NCBI GenBank assembly: GCA_903970555.1 | Contig: CAJCJD010000206.1 | Location: 1 to 44,110 of the forward strand | Source of the DNA: Vulcanimicrobiota bacterium | GTDB taxonomy: Bacteria; Pseudomonadota; Gammaproteobacteria; Xanthomonadales; Rhodanobacteraceae | Direction: 5' to 3' | DNA: 44,110 bases | In this document: piece after piece, positions 16,055 to 25,216 of the stretch | Numbering within the stretch: the stretch's first letter is position 1 | How the letters are laid out: every line of letters starts with the position of its first letter | Position numbers and translations under genes: made by a program | Notes under the pieces: model-generated | The model's input: the letters and a program-made list of their open reading frames with translations, nothing else | What the model was told of the DNA's origin: nothing | Database searches by the model: none

Positions 16055-17200
16055 ATGGACAGCTGTGCATCACTCATCGCCGAACACCCGCATCGTCTGC
16101 CGCCGCTACAGGCTGCCAGTACGCGTCGCCGCACCCTGGCTATCGGCCTGATTGGCCCCGGACGTGTCGGCGGCGTGCTGCTGACCCAGCTGCGTGCCGC
16201 GCAAGAGCGCCTGTCCCGCGAAACCGGACTGGAATTGCAGCTGTGCGGTGTGGCCTCCAGCCGCCGCATGTGGCTCGATTGCGACGACGCCGAACTCAAT
16301 GCCCGCCACGACAGCGCGCAGACCTGGCGGCCGACCGACCTGGATCAATTCGCCGCACACATTCGCGGCGACGATCGTCGTCACGCAATGCTGATCGACT
16401 GCAGCGCGAACGATGCGGTGGCCTCGCAATACCCGTACTGGCTCGCCTCGGGCCTGCATGTAGTGACGCCGAACAAGCTCGCCAGCAGCGGGCCGCTGTC
16501 GCGCTGGCAATCCATTCGTGCCGCCAGCAATCACGGTGGTCGCTTCCGCTACGAGGCCACCGTTTGCGCGGGTCTGCCAGTCGTGCAGACGCTGCGCGAT
16601 CTGCTCGATACCGGCGATCACTTGCTGTCAGTGGAAGGCATGTTTTCCGGTACCTTGGCCTGGCTGTGTTGCCAATACGACGGCAAACGCCCCTTCTCCG
16701 CCTTGGTGCGCGAGGCGCATGCCCTGGGCTATACCGAACCCGATCCGCGCGACGATTTATCCGGCATCGACGTGGCGCGCAAGCTGGTGATCCTGGCGCG
16801 CGAAGCCGGATGGCCGCTATCGCTGCAGGATGTACCGGTGGAAAGCCTGGTGCCGGCGGACTTGATCGCACTTCCACTGGACGATTTCATGGCGCGCCTG
16901 GACGAACTGGACGCCCCCATGGCCGCGCGGCTTTCGGCGGCACGCGCTAAGCAAGGCGTGCTGCGCCATGTCGCCAGCCTCGACCGCGACGGCCGCGCAC
17001 AAGTCAGCCTGCAGGTACTACCCTCTTCGCATCCCTTCGCCCATACGCGCCTTACCGATAACATCGTGCAGTTCCGCACACAGCGTTACCGCGATAATCC
17101 ACTGTTGGTGCAAGGCCCCGGCGCAGGTCCCGAAGTGACGGCGGCCGGGGTGTTCGCCGATCTGCTGCGCATCGCCGAATCGCTGGAGGTGCGCGCATGA
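16055..17200 (+). CDS. hom: Homoserine dehydrogenase (monofunctional, ThrA C-domain type)
   Basis: 381 residues from ATG at 16055, ribosome site GGAGG five bases upstream. It reduces aspartate semialdehyde to homoserine. The NAD(P)-binding [10 protein letters not shown] is at 31-40, TPNKLA with Lys141, and the signature [19 protein letters not shown] at 226-244 with catalytic Asp239 and Lys243. The sequence resembles the C-terminal half of the bifunctional aspartokinase-homoserine dehydrogenase ThrA, but no aspartokinase or ACT domain is present here; the leader peptide ends 90 bp upstream, so the missing half is not nearby. It overlaps thrB by ATGA. Confidence 0.92.
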   Translation: MDSCASLIAEHPHRLPPLQAASTRRRTLAIGLIGPGRVGGVLLTQLRAAQERLSRETGLELQLCGVASSRRMWLDCDDAELNARHDSAQTWRPTDLDQFAAHIRGDDRRHAMLIDCSANDAVASQYPYWLASGLHVVTPNKLASSGPLSRWQSIRAASNHGGRFRYEATVCAGLPVVQTLRDLLDTGDHLLSVEGMFSGTLAWLCCQYDGKRPFSALVREAHALGYTEPDPRDDLSGIDVARKLVILAREAGWPLSLQDVPVESLVPADLIALPLDDFMARLDELDAPMAARLSAARAKQGVLRHVASLDRDGRAQVSLQVLPSSHPFAHTRLTDNIVQFRTQRYRDNPLLVQGPGAGPEVTAAGVFADLLRIAESLEVRA

Positions 17201-18186
17201 ATACCCCTCTTGCCACGAAGTCCGCCATGCCCCCGCAACGCCTGCAATCCGCCTCTGCGATCGCTCATGCCAGCGTCGGCAACGTCGGCGTCGGCTTCGA
17301 CATTCTCGGCCATTGCATCGCCGGTGCCGGTGATCGCGTGGAAGTGCGACGCATCGATACACCAACTGTGCGCATCGCGCGCATCTTCGGCTGCGTGGAG
17401 GTGCTGCCCACCGACGCCGCACAAAACACGGCCGGCATGGCGTTGATGGCACTGCGCAAGGCGCTTGGTTTGCAGCACGGCTTTGAGATTTCGCTGGATA
17501 AAGGCATCGCGCTCGGCTCCGGCATGGGCGGCTCTGCTGCATCATGCGTGGCGGCGCTGGTAGCCGCGAATGCATTGCTGGAACGACCGCTTTCGCGCGA
17601 ATCGCTCTACAACTTTGCGCTGGAAGGCGAAGCCGTCGCCAGCGGCGGACGCCATGGCGACAACGTCGGCCCCATGCTGCTGGGAGGCCTTGTACTAGCC
17701 ACGCGCGATCGCCTGCTGCGCCTCCCCGTTCCGCCGACGTGGCACTGCGCATTGGTACATCCGCATGCCGTGCTTGAAACCCGCAAGGCGCGAGCAGCCC
17801 TTGCCGGCGACTACGCCCTGGGCGAATTCGTCGCGCAATCGGCCAACCTTGCACTAGTGCTCGCCGGCTGCTTTCGTGGTGAAGCCGAGCTGGTGCGGGA
17901 AGGATTGAAAGACGTGCTGGTCGAACCACGACGCGCGCCGCTGGTCCCCAATTTTGCGCGCGTGAAACAGGCGGCGCTGGATCACAAGGCCATGGGCGCA
18001 AGCATTTCCGGTGGCGGACCCAGCGTGTTCGGTTGGTTCGAGCGTCGCGCCGAAGCCGAGGCTGCCGCCGAAGCCATGCGCGGCGCCTTTGCCGAAGTGG
18101 GGTTGGACAGCGACAGCTTCGTCGCGCCAGTGGATGGTCCCGCCGCATCATTGATCCCTTCCTTTGATGCGGACGAATACGCATGA
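17197..18186 (+). CDS. thrB: Homoserine kinase
   Basis: 329 residues of the GHMP kinase family; ATG 17197 overlaps the preceding stop by 4 bp and its own stop overlaps thrC by 4 bp, so the three genes are translationally coupled. It phosphorylates homoserine with ATP. The N-terminal [14 protein letters not shown], the ATP loop [14 protein letters not shown] (about 107-120) and the C-terminal [12 protein letters not shown] are all present. Length is slightly above E. coli ThrB (310). Confidence 0.95.
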   Translation: MNTPLATKSAMPPQRLQSASAIAHASVGNVGVGFDILGHCIAGAGDRVEVRRIDTPTVRIARIFGCVEVLPTDAAQNTAGMALMALRKALGLQHGFEISLDKGIALGSGMGGSAASCVAALVAANALLERPLSRESLYNFALEGEAVASGGRHGDNVGPMLLGGLVLATRDRLLRLPVPPTWHCALVHPHAVLETRKARAALAGDYALGEFVAQSANLALVLAGCFRGEAELVREGLKDVLVEPRRAPLVPNFARVKQAALDHKAMGASISGGGPSVFGWFERRAEAEAAAEAMRGAFAEVGLDSDSFVAPVDGPAASLIPSFDADEYA

Positions 18187-19520
18187 GCGAAGCGTTGCGT
18201 TATCCCAGCACACGCGGAGCGAGCCCCGCCGCAACGCTTAGCGAGGCGATTGCCGCAGGCATTGCGCCCGACGGCGGCCTTTACGTACCGGAATACTTGC
18301 CGAAGCTAAGCCCTGAGCACTTCGACCCCAACGGAACACTGGCCGATACCGCAACGACACTGCTCGCACCGTTTTTCGCCGGTGACACGCTTGAAAGCGA
18401 ACTGCCCGCAATCTGCGCAGAAGCGCTGACCTTCCACACGCCGCTGCGCGAACTGCCGCAGCATCCCAAAACCCTGGTGCTGGAACTGTTTCACGGACCG
18501 ACAGCAGCCTTCAAAGATGTGGGCGCACGCTTCCTCGCCGCCTGCATGCGCCGTCTGCGCAAAAACACCACGCAACCGCTCACCATCCTGGTGGCGACTT
18601 CCGGCGACACGGGCGCGGCCGTTGGCGCAGCGTTTCATCGGCAACCCGGCATTGATGTCGTGATTTTGTATCCGGATGGCCGCGTGTCACCGCGACAGGC
18701 GCATCAATTGGGCTGCTTCGGCGACAACGTGCGAGCGCTGCGCGTGGAAGGCCGCTTCGACGATTGCCAACGCATGGTCAAAGCCGCGTTGAACGATACG
18801 GCGCTGCAAAGGCAACTCCCTCTTTCCTCCGCCAATAGCATCAGCCTCGGACGCCTACTACCGCAGATGAGCTATTACGCACACGCATCGCTGGCGTGGT
18901 GGCGCCAACATCACGAGCCGCTGAACCTGATCGTGCCGACCGGCAACCTCGGCAACGCGCTGGCAGCGCTGTGGGTGCGCTCGATGGGCCTGCCCATCGG
19001 CGAGATCCGACTGGCCTGCAACGCCAACGCGACCCTGCCCGACTTCTTCGCAGGCCACGACTACACACCACGTCATGCCGTGGCAACGCTGGCCAACGCC
19101 ATGGACGTGGGCGCACCAAGCAACTTCGAACGGCTGCTCTGGACAATCCCCAACGCCGCCGAACTACGCTCTCAACTGCAAGCGCACAGCGTGGACGATC
19201 GCACCATCTGCAGCACGATCGCCCTGCACGCGCACGAACATGGCGAAGTGTTTTGCCCACACACGGCGACGGCCATGCATCTGCTGGATCAGATGCGCGC
19301 AGCGGGCGACACGTTGCCGTGGGCGGTGGTGGCAACGGCACATCCGGCCAAGTTCGAAAGCGTGGTCGAGCCATTGATCGGCCAGCCGGTCGAGGTGCCG
19401 ATGGCGCTGACTGCGATGTTGCAGCGGCCTGCTTCAGCAGAACCTATGGCAGCTGAGGATGGTGCCTTGCGTCAGTGGCTTCTGAACCGGGCGACACAAG
19501 GGGTCGCCGTTTTTTCGTAG
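18183..19520 (+). CDS. thrC: Threonine synthase
   Basis: 445 residues. It converts O-phosphohomoserine to threonine with PLP. The PLP lysine is Lys111 in [26 protein letters not shown] (phosphate-binding) and [11 protein letters not shown] follow. The start overlaps thrB (ATGA). The last 11 codons encode ATQGVAVFS and at the same time carry a GC hairpin plus six T residues (19490-19515), so an intrinsic terminator ends within the reading frame, before the TAG at 19518. Confidence 0.95.
   Translation: MSEALRYPSTRGASPAATLSEAIAAGIAPDGGLYVPEYLPKLSPEHFDPNGTLADTATTLLAPFFAGDTLESELPAICAEALTFHTPLRELPQHPKTLVLELFHGPTAAFKDVGARFLAACMRRLRKNTTQPLTILVATSGDTGAAVGAAFHRQPGIDVVILYPDGRVSPRQAHQLGCFGDNVRALRVEGRFDDCQRMVKAALNDTALQRQLPLSSANSISLGRLLPQMSYYAHASLAWWRQHHEPLNLIVPTGNLGNALAALWVRSMGLPIGEIRLACNANATLPDFFAGHDYTPRHAVATLANAMDVGAPSNFERLLWTIPNAAELRSQLQAHSVDDRTICSTIALHAHEHGEVFCPHTATAMHLLDQMRAAGDTLPWAVVATAHPAKFESVVEPLIGQPVEVPMALTAMLQRPASAEPMAAEDGALRQWLLNRATQGVAVFS
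19490..19515 (+). terminator. Intrinsic terminator inside the 3' end of thrC
   Basis: GGCGAC (19490-19495), loop ACAAGGG, GTCGCC (19503-19508), then G and six T (19510-19515). The TAG stop codon of thrC comes after it at 19518-19520. Form is that of a normal rho-independent terminator; its place inside the gene is unusual. Confidence 0.65.
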
Positions 19521-19527
19521 GTGTTCG

Positions 19528-19551
19528 TCATTCCGTTGCACGCCGGAATGA
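19528..19551. repeat. REP-like hairpin (CATTCC/GGAATG) between thrC and GH1 gene
   Basis: TCATTCCG pairs with CGGAATGA across an eight-base loop, between convergent thrC and the beta-glucosidase gene. Its core matches the hairpin at 15661-15692. Confidence 0.55.
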
Positions 19552-19556
19552 TGCAT

Positions 19557-20909
19557 TCATTTACTCAACACCGCACCTTGGCTTTCGATGACCTGGGCGT
19601 AGAACTTTGCCGATGCTTTCGGCGTGCGCTCCTGCGTCTCGAAGTTCACGTGATAAAGACCAAAACGCTTGGAGAAACCTAGCGACCATTCCAGGTTATC
19701 CAGCAACGACCACGCGTAATAACCCTTGAGATTTACACCTGACTCGATGCACTCGTGCAAGGCTCGCAGATGTGTACGTAGATAAGCGGTTCGCAGCGGA
19801 TCCTCGACTACATCACTTTCCGCCACCGGCGGGTCATAAAATGCCGCGCCGTTTTCGGTGACGTAAAGCGGTATGTCGCCATAGCGATCCTTGAACCATT
19901 TCAAAGTATCACCCAGACCCTTCTCGTAAACCTCCCAACCGGTTTCGGTATGCGTCTTGTTGCGTTGACGTACCGGTGAGGCTTTGGTGGGATAGGCAGC
20001 GTCGTCATGGCGCACCACGGAACGCGTGTAGTAATTGATGCCGACGAAGTCGACGGGCTGCTTGGTGAGCTGAAAATCTTCTGCGGGAAAATCCGGCCAT
20101 GCGTCACCGAAGATCTCTTTCAGCTCCGGCGGATATGTACCAAGCAACGCCGGATCGGCGAATTGCTCATTCATGTACGCGTGAGCACGACGCGTGGCGG
20201 CGATATCTTCGGGTCGATTCGACGCCGGATATTTAGGTTCGATATTGAAGACCACACCGATCTCGTGATGCCCCACCGCTCGATAGGCCTGGATGCCCGC
20301 ACCGCTGGCACGCATGAGGTTATGTGTGGCGATCGGCGCCTCGTATTTGTTGCGATGGCCAGGCGCCAAGGCACCATGCAAATACCCGCCATCGGTCACC
20401 ACCCACGGTTCGTTGATCGTGTACCAACGCTTCACCCGGCCATCGAGCGCCTTGAACAACACCTCGGCGTACTCGGCAAACCACTGCGCGCTGTCGCGGT
20501 TCAACCACCCGCCGCGATCATCGAGCGCGGCAGGTAGATCCCAATGAAACAAAGTTGCGGTGGGTTCGATGTCATTTTCGAGCAGCTCGTCCACCAGTCT
20601 GGAATAGAAATCCAGCCCTTTCGGATTGATGCGACCGATGCCATCCGGCAGCACGCGCCCCCATGCCACGCTGAAGCGATAACTCTGCAGGCCGAGCGCG
20701 CGCATGAGTTGCACGTCGTCCTTGTAACGGCGGTAGTGGTCGCAAGCGATGTCACCGGTATCGCCATTGGCCATCATGCCGGGCGTGTGTGCGAAGCGCC
20801 GCCAGATGCTGGGGCCGGCGCCGTCGGCTAGCGGCGATCCTTCGATCTGATAAGCCGAGGTGGCGGCGCCCCAAACGAAATCCGCCGGGAAGCGATAACT
20901 GCGGGTCAT
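19557..20909 (-). CDS. GH1 beta-glucosidase
   Basis: 450 residues, typical of bacterial GH1. No signal peptide, so cytoplasmic. Acid/base Glu167 in TINEPW and nucleophile Glu352 in VTENGAAF are present, as are FVWGAATSAYQIEG at the start and DNLEWSLGFSKRFGLYHV near the end. It releases glucose from the non-reducing end of beta-glucosides. It is divergent from the sugar ABC ATPase gene with a palindromic site between them, and completes the uptake locus that ends with lacI at 30959. Confidence 0.96.
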   Translation of the reverse strand: MTRSYRFPADFVWGAATSAYQIEGSPLADGAGPSIWRRFAHTPGMMANGDTGDIACDHYRRYKDDVQLMRALGLQSYRFSVAWGRVLPDGIGRINPKGLDFYSRLVDELLENDIEPTATLFHWDLPAALDDRGGWLNRDSAQWFAEYAEVLFKALDGRVKRWYTINEPWVVTDGGYLHGALAPGHRNKYEAPIATHNLMRASGAGIQAYRAVGHHEIGVVFNIEPKYPASNRPEDIAATRRAHAYMNEQFADPALLGTYPPELKEIFGDAWPDFPAEDFQLTKQPVDFVGINYYTRSVVRHDDAAYPTKASPVRQRNKTHTETGWEVYEKGLGDTLKWFKDRYGDIPLYVTENGAAFYDPPVAESDVVEDPLRTAYLRTHLRALHECIESGVNLKGYYAWSLLDNLEWSLGFSKRFGLYHVNFETQERTPKASAKFYAQVIESQGAVLSK

Positions 20910-20944
20910 AGTGCCTTACTCTCTATGCCGCAGTGCGGCTTGAT

Positions 20945-20956
20945 GTAATCGATTAC
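20945..20956. promoter_or_regulatory. LacI-type palindrome between GH1 and ABC ATPase genes
   Basis: GTAATCGATTAC is a perfect 12 bp palindrome with the central CG usual for LacI/GalR operators. It lies midway in the 143 bp divergent interval. The half-site differs from the one upstream of lacI (TGTAAACG), so the regulator may or may not be the same. Confidence 0.5.
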
Positions 20957-21052
20957 GCAGCGAGAATAGCCCAACGCGGTCTTCCCTTGCAGCGGGCTCG
21001 CTGTTTCCCTGTGCACCGTACGGTTCATTCGTAGATGGAGTGATGCGTTTCG

Positions 21053-22144
21053 ATGGCTACTGTCCGTCTCGACCGAGTGCGCAAGATCTACCCTAACGGC
21101 CACGTCGGCCTCGACGATGCCAGCTTCGATATCGCCGATGGCGAACTGCTGGTTCTGGTCGGACCGTCCGGCTGCGGCAAGACAACGTTGCTGCGGATGA
21201 TGGCCGGGTTGGAGTCGATTTCCTCCGGCACGCTTAGCATCGACGGACACCTGGTCAACGATGTCGCGCCGAAGGACCGCGACATCGCGATGGTGTTCCA
21301 GAACTACGCCCTTTATCCACACATGAGCGTGGCCGAAAATCTGGGCTTCGGACTGCGCCTGCGCGGCAAGAGCCGGGACGACGTCGAACGACGCGTGCGC
21401 GATGTGGCGCGTTTGCTGGAACTTGAGAATCGCCTGGATTCGAAACCGGCCGCACTTTCGGGCGGACAACGTCAACGCGTAGCCCTGGGTCGCGCCCTGG
21501 TGCGAGAGCCCAAGGTGTTTCTGCTGGACGAGCCGCTGTCCAATCTCGACGCCAAGCTGCGTCTTTCGATGCGCGTGGAAATCGCGCGGCTGCATCGGCA
21601 GCTTGGAACGACCACCGTCTACGTTACTCACGATCAGGTGGAGGCGATGACGCTGGGGCAGCGCATCGTGGTGCTCGACGGCGGCAAGATCCAGCAGATC
21701 GACACGCCGATGAACCTTTATGCAAGACCTGCCAATCTTTTCGTTGCCGGCTTCCTGGGCTCGCCGGCAATGAATTTCCTGCATGGCCGTTTGCGACGTG
21801 AAAATGGCTGGATTCTGGACATGACGCACGCATCGCTGATGCTTGGCGATTTGCGCACGCAGTCTGCGGCGCTGGAGAGGCGGAACGGCCATGACATTGT
21901 GCTCGGCGTACGTCCGGAGGATCTGCAACCTGCGGCCGACGAGGCTGCTGCTCTTACGGCAGTCGTCGAGGTGATCGAGCCGATCGGCAACGAGGTTTTC
22001 CTCAACCTTCGTTTCGGCGACAAGCCGCTCGTTTCGCGCGTCTTGCCTCATCAGATGCCAGCACCAAGCACCGCGTTGCAGATGGGCTTTGCCACGGATC
22101 GGCTGCATTTCTTCGATGCGGGAAGCGGAATGCGCATCGCGTGA
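21053..22144 (+). CDS. Carbohydrate ABC transporter ATP-binding protein (MalK/UgpC type)
   Basis: 363 residues. Walker A GPSGCGKT (37-44), Q-loop VFQNYALYPHM, signature LSGGQ (135-139), Walker B VFLLDE ending at Glu160 and the switch His in YVTHDQ are all present; the C-terminal part from about 235 is the TOBE regulatory domain of sugar importers. It powers uptake by the two permeases at 22199-23895, but is coded on the opposite strand, divergent from the GH1 gene and convergent with the permeases. Confidence 0.95.
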   Translation: MATVRLDRVRKIYPNGHVGLDDASFDIADGELLVLVGPSGCGKTTLLRMMAGLESISSGTLSIDGHLVNDVAPKDRDIAMVFQNYALYPHMSVAENLGFGLRLRGKSRDDVERRVRDVARLLELENRLDSKPAALSGGQRQRVALGRALVREPKVFLLDEPLSNLDAKLRLSMRVEIARLHRQLGTTTVYVTHDQVEAMTLGQRIVVLDGGKIQQIDTPMNLYARPANLFVAGFLGSPAMNFLHGRLRRENGWILDMTHASLMLGDLRTQSAALERRNGHDIVLGVRPEDLQPAADEAAALTAVVEVIEPIGNEVFLNLRFGDKPLVSRVLPHQMPAPSTALQMGFATDRLHFFDAGSGMRIA

Positions 22145-22153
22145 TGAGAACTC

Positions 22154-22170
22154 AGGCGAACGCGCCTTTT
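22154..22170 (+). terminator. Weak hairpin terminator after the ABC ATPase gene
   Basis: AGGCG-AACG-CGCCT followed by TTT, ten bases beyond the stop at 22144. Short stem, so only a weak candidate. Confidence 0.35.
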
Positions 22171-22198
22171 CGCGCGATAGATGCATCGATCGCCCCCT

Positions 22199-23020
22199 CT
22201 ACCCTTTCACGCTGCCGAGCAACAAACCTTCCAGGTAATACCGCTGCAAGGCCAGGAACAACACCAGCACCGGCACCACAGTGATGACCGAACCGGCCAT
22301 CATCAGTTCGCTATCCTGTGCGTGCTCACGCGCCAGCGATGCAAGCCCGAGCGGCAAGGTGTAGTGCTCCTGCCCGGTCAACACGATCAACGGCCACATG
22401 AAATCGTTCCACGCCGTGAGGAAGGTGAAGATCGCCAGCGTCACCATAATCGGCTTGAGCAGCGGCATCACGATCTGCAGGAAGATGTGCAGCTCGCCGG
22501 CGCCGTCGATGCGCGCCGCTTCCATCAACTCATCGGGAATGCCCCGTGCATACTGACGCACCAGGAAAATACCGAACGCGGAAGCCATGGCTGGCACGAT
22601 TACGCCGCCATAGTTATTCACCAGGCCGATGTGCTTGAGCATCAGGAACAACGGCAGCATCGTAACTTGGGCCGGAATCACCAACATGCCGACCAGGCTC
22701 TTGAAGAGCTTTTCGCGGCCGGCAAAACGCAGTTTCGCAAACGCATAGCCGGCCATCAGATTCACGCCCAGCGATAGCAACGTGATCGCCGTGGATATCA
22801 GCAGGCTGTTGAGGAGATAACGCCCCATGCCCGCACGCACGAACAATTCCTGGTAGTTGTAAAGCGTGGCATGCGCGGGGAACAGCGGCGGCGGTAACGC
22901 ATCCGCTTCACCAGGATGCATTAACGAAACCGACAGCATCCACAACAACGGAAACAGGGCGACCAGCGCGCCGCCGACCAGCAAGCCGTTGATGATCACC
23001 TTGGCAAGACGCGGACTCAT
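22199..23020 (-). CDS. Carbohydrate ABC transporter permease (MalG type)
   Basis: 273 residues from the ATG that overlaps the stop of the upstream permease gene (ATGA); the longer frame upstream is overlap only. Six membrane helices are visible, and the ATPase-contact loop EAARIDGAGELHIFLQIVMP lies near residue 190. It forms half of the inner-membrane channel of the sugar importer. AGREKLF and NDFMWPLIVL are typical of the family. The ligand is set by the binding protein at 23892-25214. Confidence 0.92.
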   Translation of the reverse strand: MSPRLAKVIINGLLVGGALVALFPLLWMLSVSLMHPGEADALPPPLFPAHATLYNYQELFVRAGMGRYLLNSLLISTAITLLSLGVNLMAGYAFAKLRFAGREKLFKSLVGMLVIPAQVTMLPLFLMLKHIGLVNNYGGVIVPAMASAFGIFLVRQYARGIPDELMEAARIDGAGELHIFLQIVMPLLKPIMVTLAIFTFLTAWNDFMWPLIVLTGQEHYTLPLGLASLAREHAQDSELMMAGSVITVVPVLVLFLALQRYYLEGLLLGSVKG

Positions 23021-23895
23021 GCTTCCTCTCCACGACGACCCCAGCGCAGCATGCTCGCCGTAACGGCGAACATGATCGCGAACAACAAGAACGCGATTGC
23101 CGAAGCCGAACCTAAGTTCCACCATTGGAAGCCCTCGTTGTACATGAGGTACAGCACGCTTATCGTGCTTTGCAGCGGGCCGCCTTCGGTCATCACGTAA
23201 GGCTCGGCGAACAGCTGAAAATAGCCCGATACCGTGAGGATACCGACCATCAGCAGGGTCGGCCCAAGCATCGGCAGCGTGATATGCCGGAATTGCTGCC
23301 AGGCCGATGCACCATCGATGCGCGCGGCCTCATAAAGATCGGCCGGAATCGCCTGCAATCCCGCCATAAAGATAATCATGTTGTAGCCGAAATTTTTCCA
23401 TACAGCGAACAGGATGATGGCGGGCATCGCCCAATGCGGATTGCCAAGCCAATCGATGGGATGAATGCCGACCAGACCCAACACATAGTTGGCCAGACCG
23501 TACTTGGTGTTGAACAAGTAGCGCCACACCACCGCAACCGCCACCACGGTGGTCACCACTGGCGCAAACAACGCAGTCCGGAAAAAAGGCTTGCAGCGCG
23601 CCAGCGGCGAATGCAACAGCAACGCCGCTCCTAACGATGCACCCATCGACAAAGGCACGCCCACCACCACGAAATAAACCGTGTGCCCGAGTGCCGCCCA
23701 GAACAAGGGATTGTGCAGAAGCTCCCAATAGTTGCCCAGGGCCACAAAGCGAAGGTTATGAATGTCGGCGAGCGCGTAGAGATCGTAATCGGTAAGGCTA
23801 AGACCTAGCGCGGCAATCACCGGCAACAGAAAGAACACACCCAGCACCACCATGGCTGGCGCGAGGAACACCCATGCAGCGCGCTGACGATTCAT
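23017..23895 (-). CDS. Carbohydrate ABC transporter permease (MalF type)
   Basis: 292 residues from ATG 23895, which overlaps the stop of the binding-protein gene (ATGA); an ATG 14 codons earlier lies inside that gene. Six membrane helices and the loop EAARIDGASAWQQFRHITLP identify the UgpA/MalF-type permease. It pairs with the MalG-type protein encoded downstream with a 4 bp overlap. Confidence 0.92.
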   Translation of the reverse strand: MNRQRAAWVFLAPAMVVLGVFFLLPVIAALGLSLTDYDLYALADIHNLRFVALGNYWELLHNPLFWAALGHTVYFVVVGVPLSMGASLGAALLLHSPLARCKPFFRTALFAPVVTTVVAVAVVWRYLFNTKYGLANYVLGLVGIHPIDWLGNPHWAMPAIILFAVWKNFGYNMIIFMAGLQAIPADLYEAARIDGASAWQQFRHITLPMLGPTLLMVGILTVSGYFQLFAEPYVMTEGGPLQSTISVLYLMYNEGFQWWNLGSASAIAFLLFAIMFAVTASMLRWGRRGEEA

Positions 23896-25214
23896 AAGTG
23901 CGCGCTTGCCGTAGCGCGAGAGTGATCGAGAATCCATCGGCGCTTTTCGAGAATGCGATCGGTGCGCCGATCGATCTCGACCGCTGCCTGATCGACAGTG
24001 AGATCGCCAGCCGCGGCCCGCGCTGCGACCAGCTGCATTTCATTAGCGATTTGCTCCCACTCCGGCACGGGTGGCGTAGGTTTCACGTGCTCAAGCTGTT
24101 CGCGAAACGCCTGCGCCTGTGGATCGTCGTGCAAGCTGCCACCGTTCCACGAACTGCGTCGCGGAGGCATGTCGCCCAACAGTGCGTAAAAGCGTTGCTG
24201 CACATCGGGTCTGGATAAATACTCGATCAGCTTCCAGGCATCTTGCTTATGTTGAGAACTGCGAAAGATCACCAGGCTGGAACCACCGGCCACCGATGCG
24301 CCAAGACCGTCCGGCCCTGGCAACGGCGTGGTGTTCCAACTGCCCTGTTCCGCTGCAGGCAAGCGCTTGCGAAATTCGCTGATATTCCAGGGCCCCGAGA
24401 AGTAGAAGTCATAGACGCCATGACCGAATTCCAGCCACGGATTGCCTGCCTCGACATTGGTGATATCGGGGGCCTCGTGCAGGCGAAAGGTATCCACATA
24501 GAAGGTCAACGCACGCTTGAAGCCGGCGCTTTCGAAATTGCCGTAGCGGTCGCCATCGCGCAGCAAGGGTTCCGGCTGCTGCAAGGCCAGCGACATTAGC
24601 TGCTCGTATTCATTGGTCGGCAGCAGGATGCCATAGGCGCCGTGGTCAGGGTGGCTCAATGCTGCAAGCATGCGCCGCCACTGAGCCCAATCGCGTGGAG
24701 GCGCATTGAAACCCGCCGCCTTTAGCACATCGCTGCGATAGAACAGCAAACGTGTATCGACGTACCACGGCACACCATAAAGTGCGCCTTCGTAAACATT
24801 AGTTGACCATATGCTGGCGAAATAGTCGCTTGGCGTGACCGTGTTGGAATGATCCACACGAGCCTGCAACGGCTCCAGCGCATGCAGCGTGACAAACTCC
24901 GGCATCCACGTGTTACCAAGCTGAGTCATATCCGGCGCCGAATCGCCAGCGAACGCAGTGAGCAATTTCTGATGCGCGGCGCTCAACGGCAGTTGTTGCA
25001 GTTCGACATGGATATTTGGATTTTCGCGCTCGAATTGCGGCAGCAGTTGGGTGATCGCCTCGCCTTCCCGGCCGATGGTCCAGAACGTCAGCGTGTGCGA
25101 ATCGTCGGCTTGCTGTCGGCAACCTGTTAGCTGACATGCAAGCAGCACGGCGAAACCGATCGCTCGACAAGACATCGTTGCAGTGGACGCACTTCGCCGA
25201 TGACGCGTGTGCAT
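23892..25214 (-). CDS. Sugar-binding lipoprotein of the ABC importer
   Basis: 440 residues from ATG 25214, three bases beyond the stop of the GH144-like gene; ATG 25175 is a possible later start. Lipobox LTGC (Cys32 with the long start) makes it a lipoprotein. The cluster B binding-protein fold shows LTFWTIGREGEAITQLLPQFERENP, the PDMTQLGNTWMPEF segment and GVPWYVDTRLLFYRSDVL. It captures the sugar in the periplasm and hands it to the permeases. Acidic and aromatic residues suit an oligosaccharide ligand, which is not known. Confidence 0.9.
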   Translation of the reverse strand: MHTRHRRSASTATMSCRAIGFAVLLACQLTGCRQQADDSHTLTFWTIGREGEAITQLLPQFERENPNIHVELQQLPLSAAHQKLLTAFAGDSAPDMTQLGNTWMPEFVTLHALEPLQARVDHSNTVTPSDYFASIWSTNVYEGALYGVPWYVDTRLLFYRSDVLKAAGFNAPPRDWAQWRRMLAALSHPDHGAYGILLPTNEYEQLMSLALQQPEPLLRDGDRYGNFESAGFKRALTFYVDTFRLHEAPDITNVEAGNPWLEFGHGVYDFYFSGPWNISEFRKRLPAAEQGSWNTTPLPGPDGLGASVAGGSSLVIFRSSQHKQDAWKLIEYLSRPDVQQRFYALLGDMPPRRSSWNGGSLHDDPQAQAFREQLEHVKPTPPVPEWEQIANEMQLVAARAAAGDLTVDQAAVEIDRRTDRILEKRRWILDHSRATASAHL

Positions 25215-25216
25215 GG

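Noticed and set aside
17018..18184. Minus-strand open frame opposite hom/thrB (388 codons)
   Set aside because: Arg/Cys-rich translation without domain; antisense to the coupled threonine genes.
20906..22186. Long minus-strand open frame opposite the ABC ATPase gene (426 codons)
   Set aside because: Antisense to a gene with all Walker and signature motifs; basic, His-rich translation without domain.
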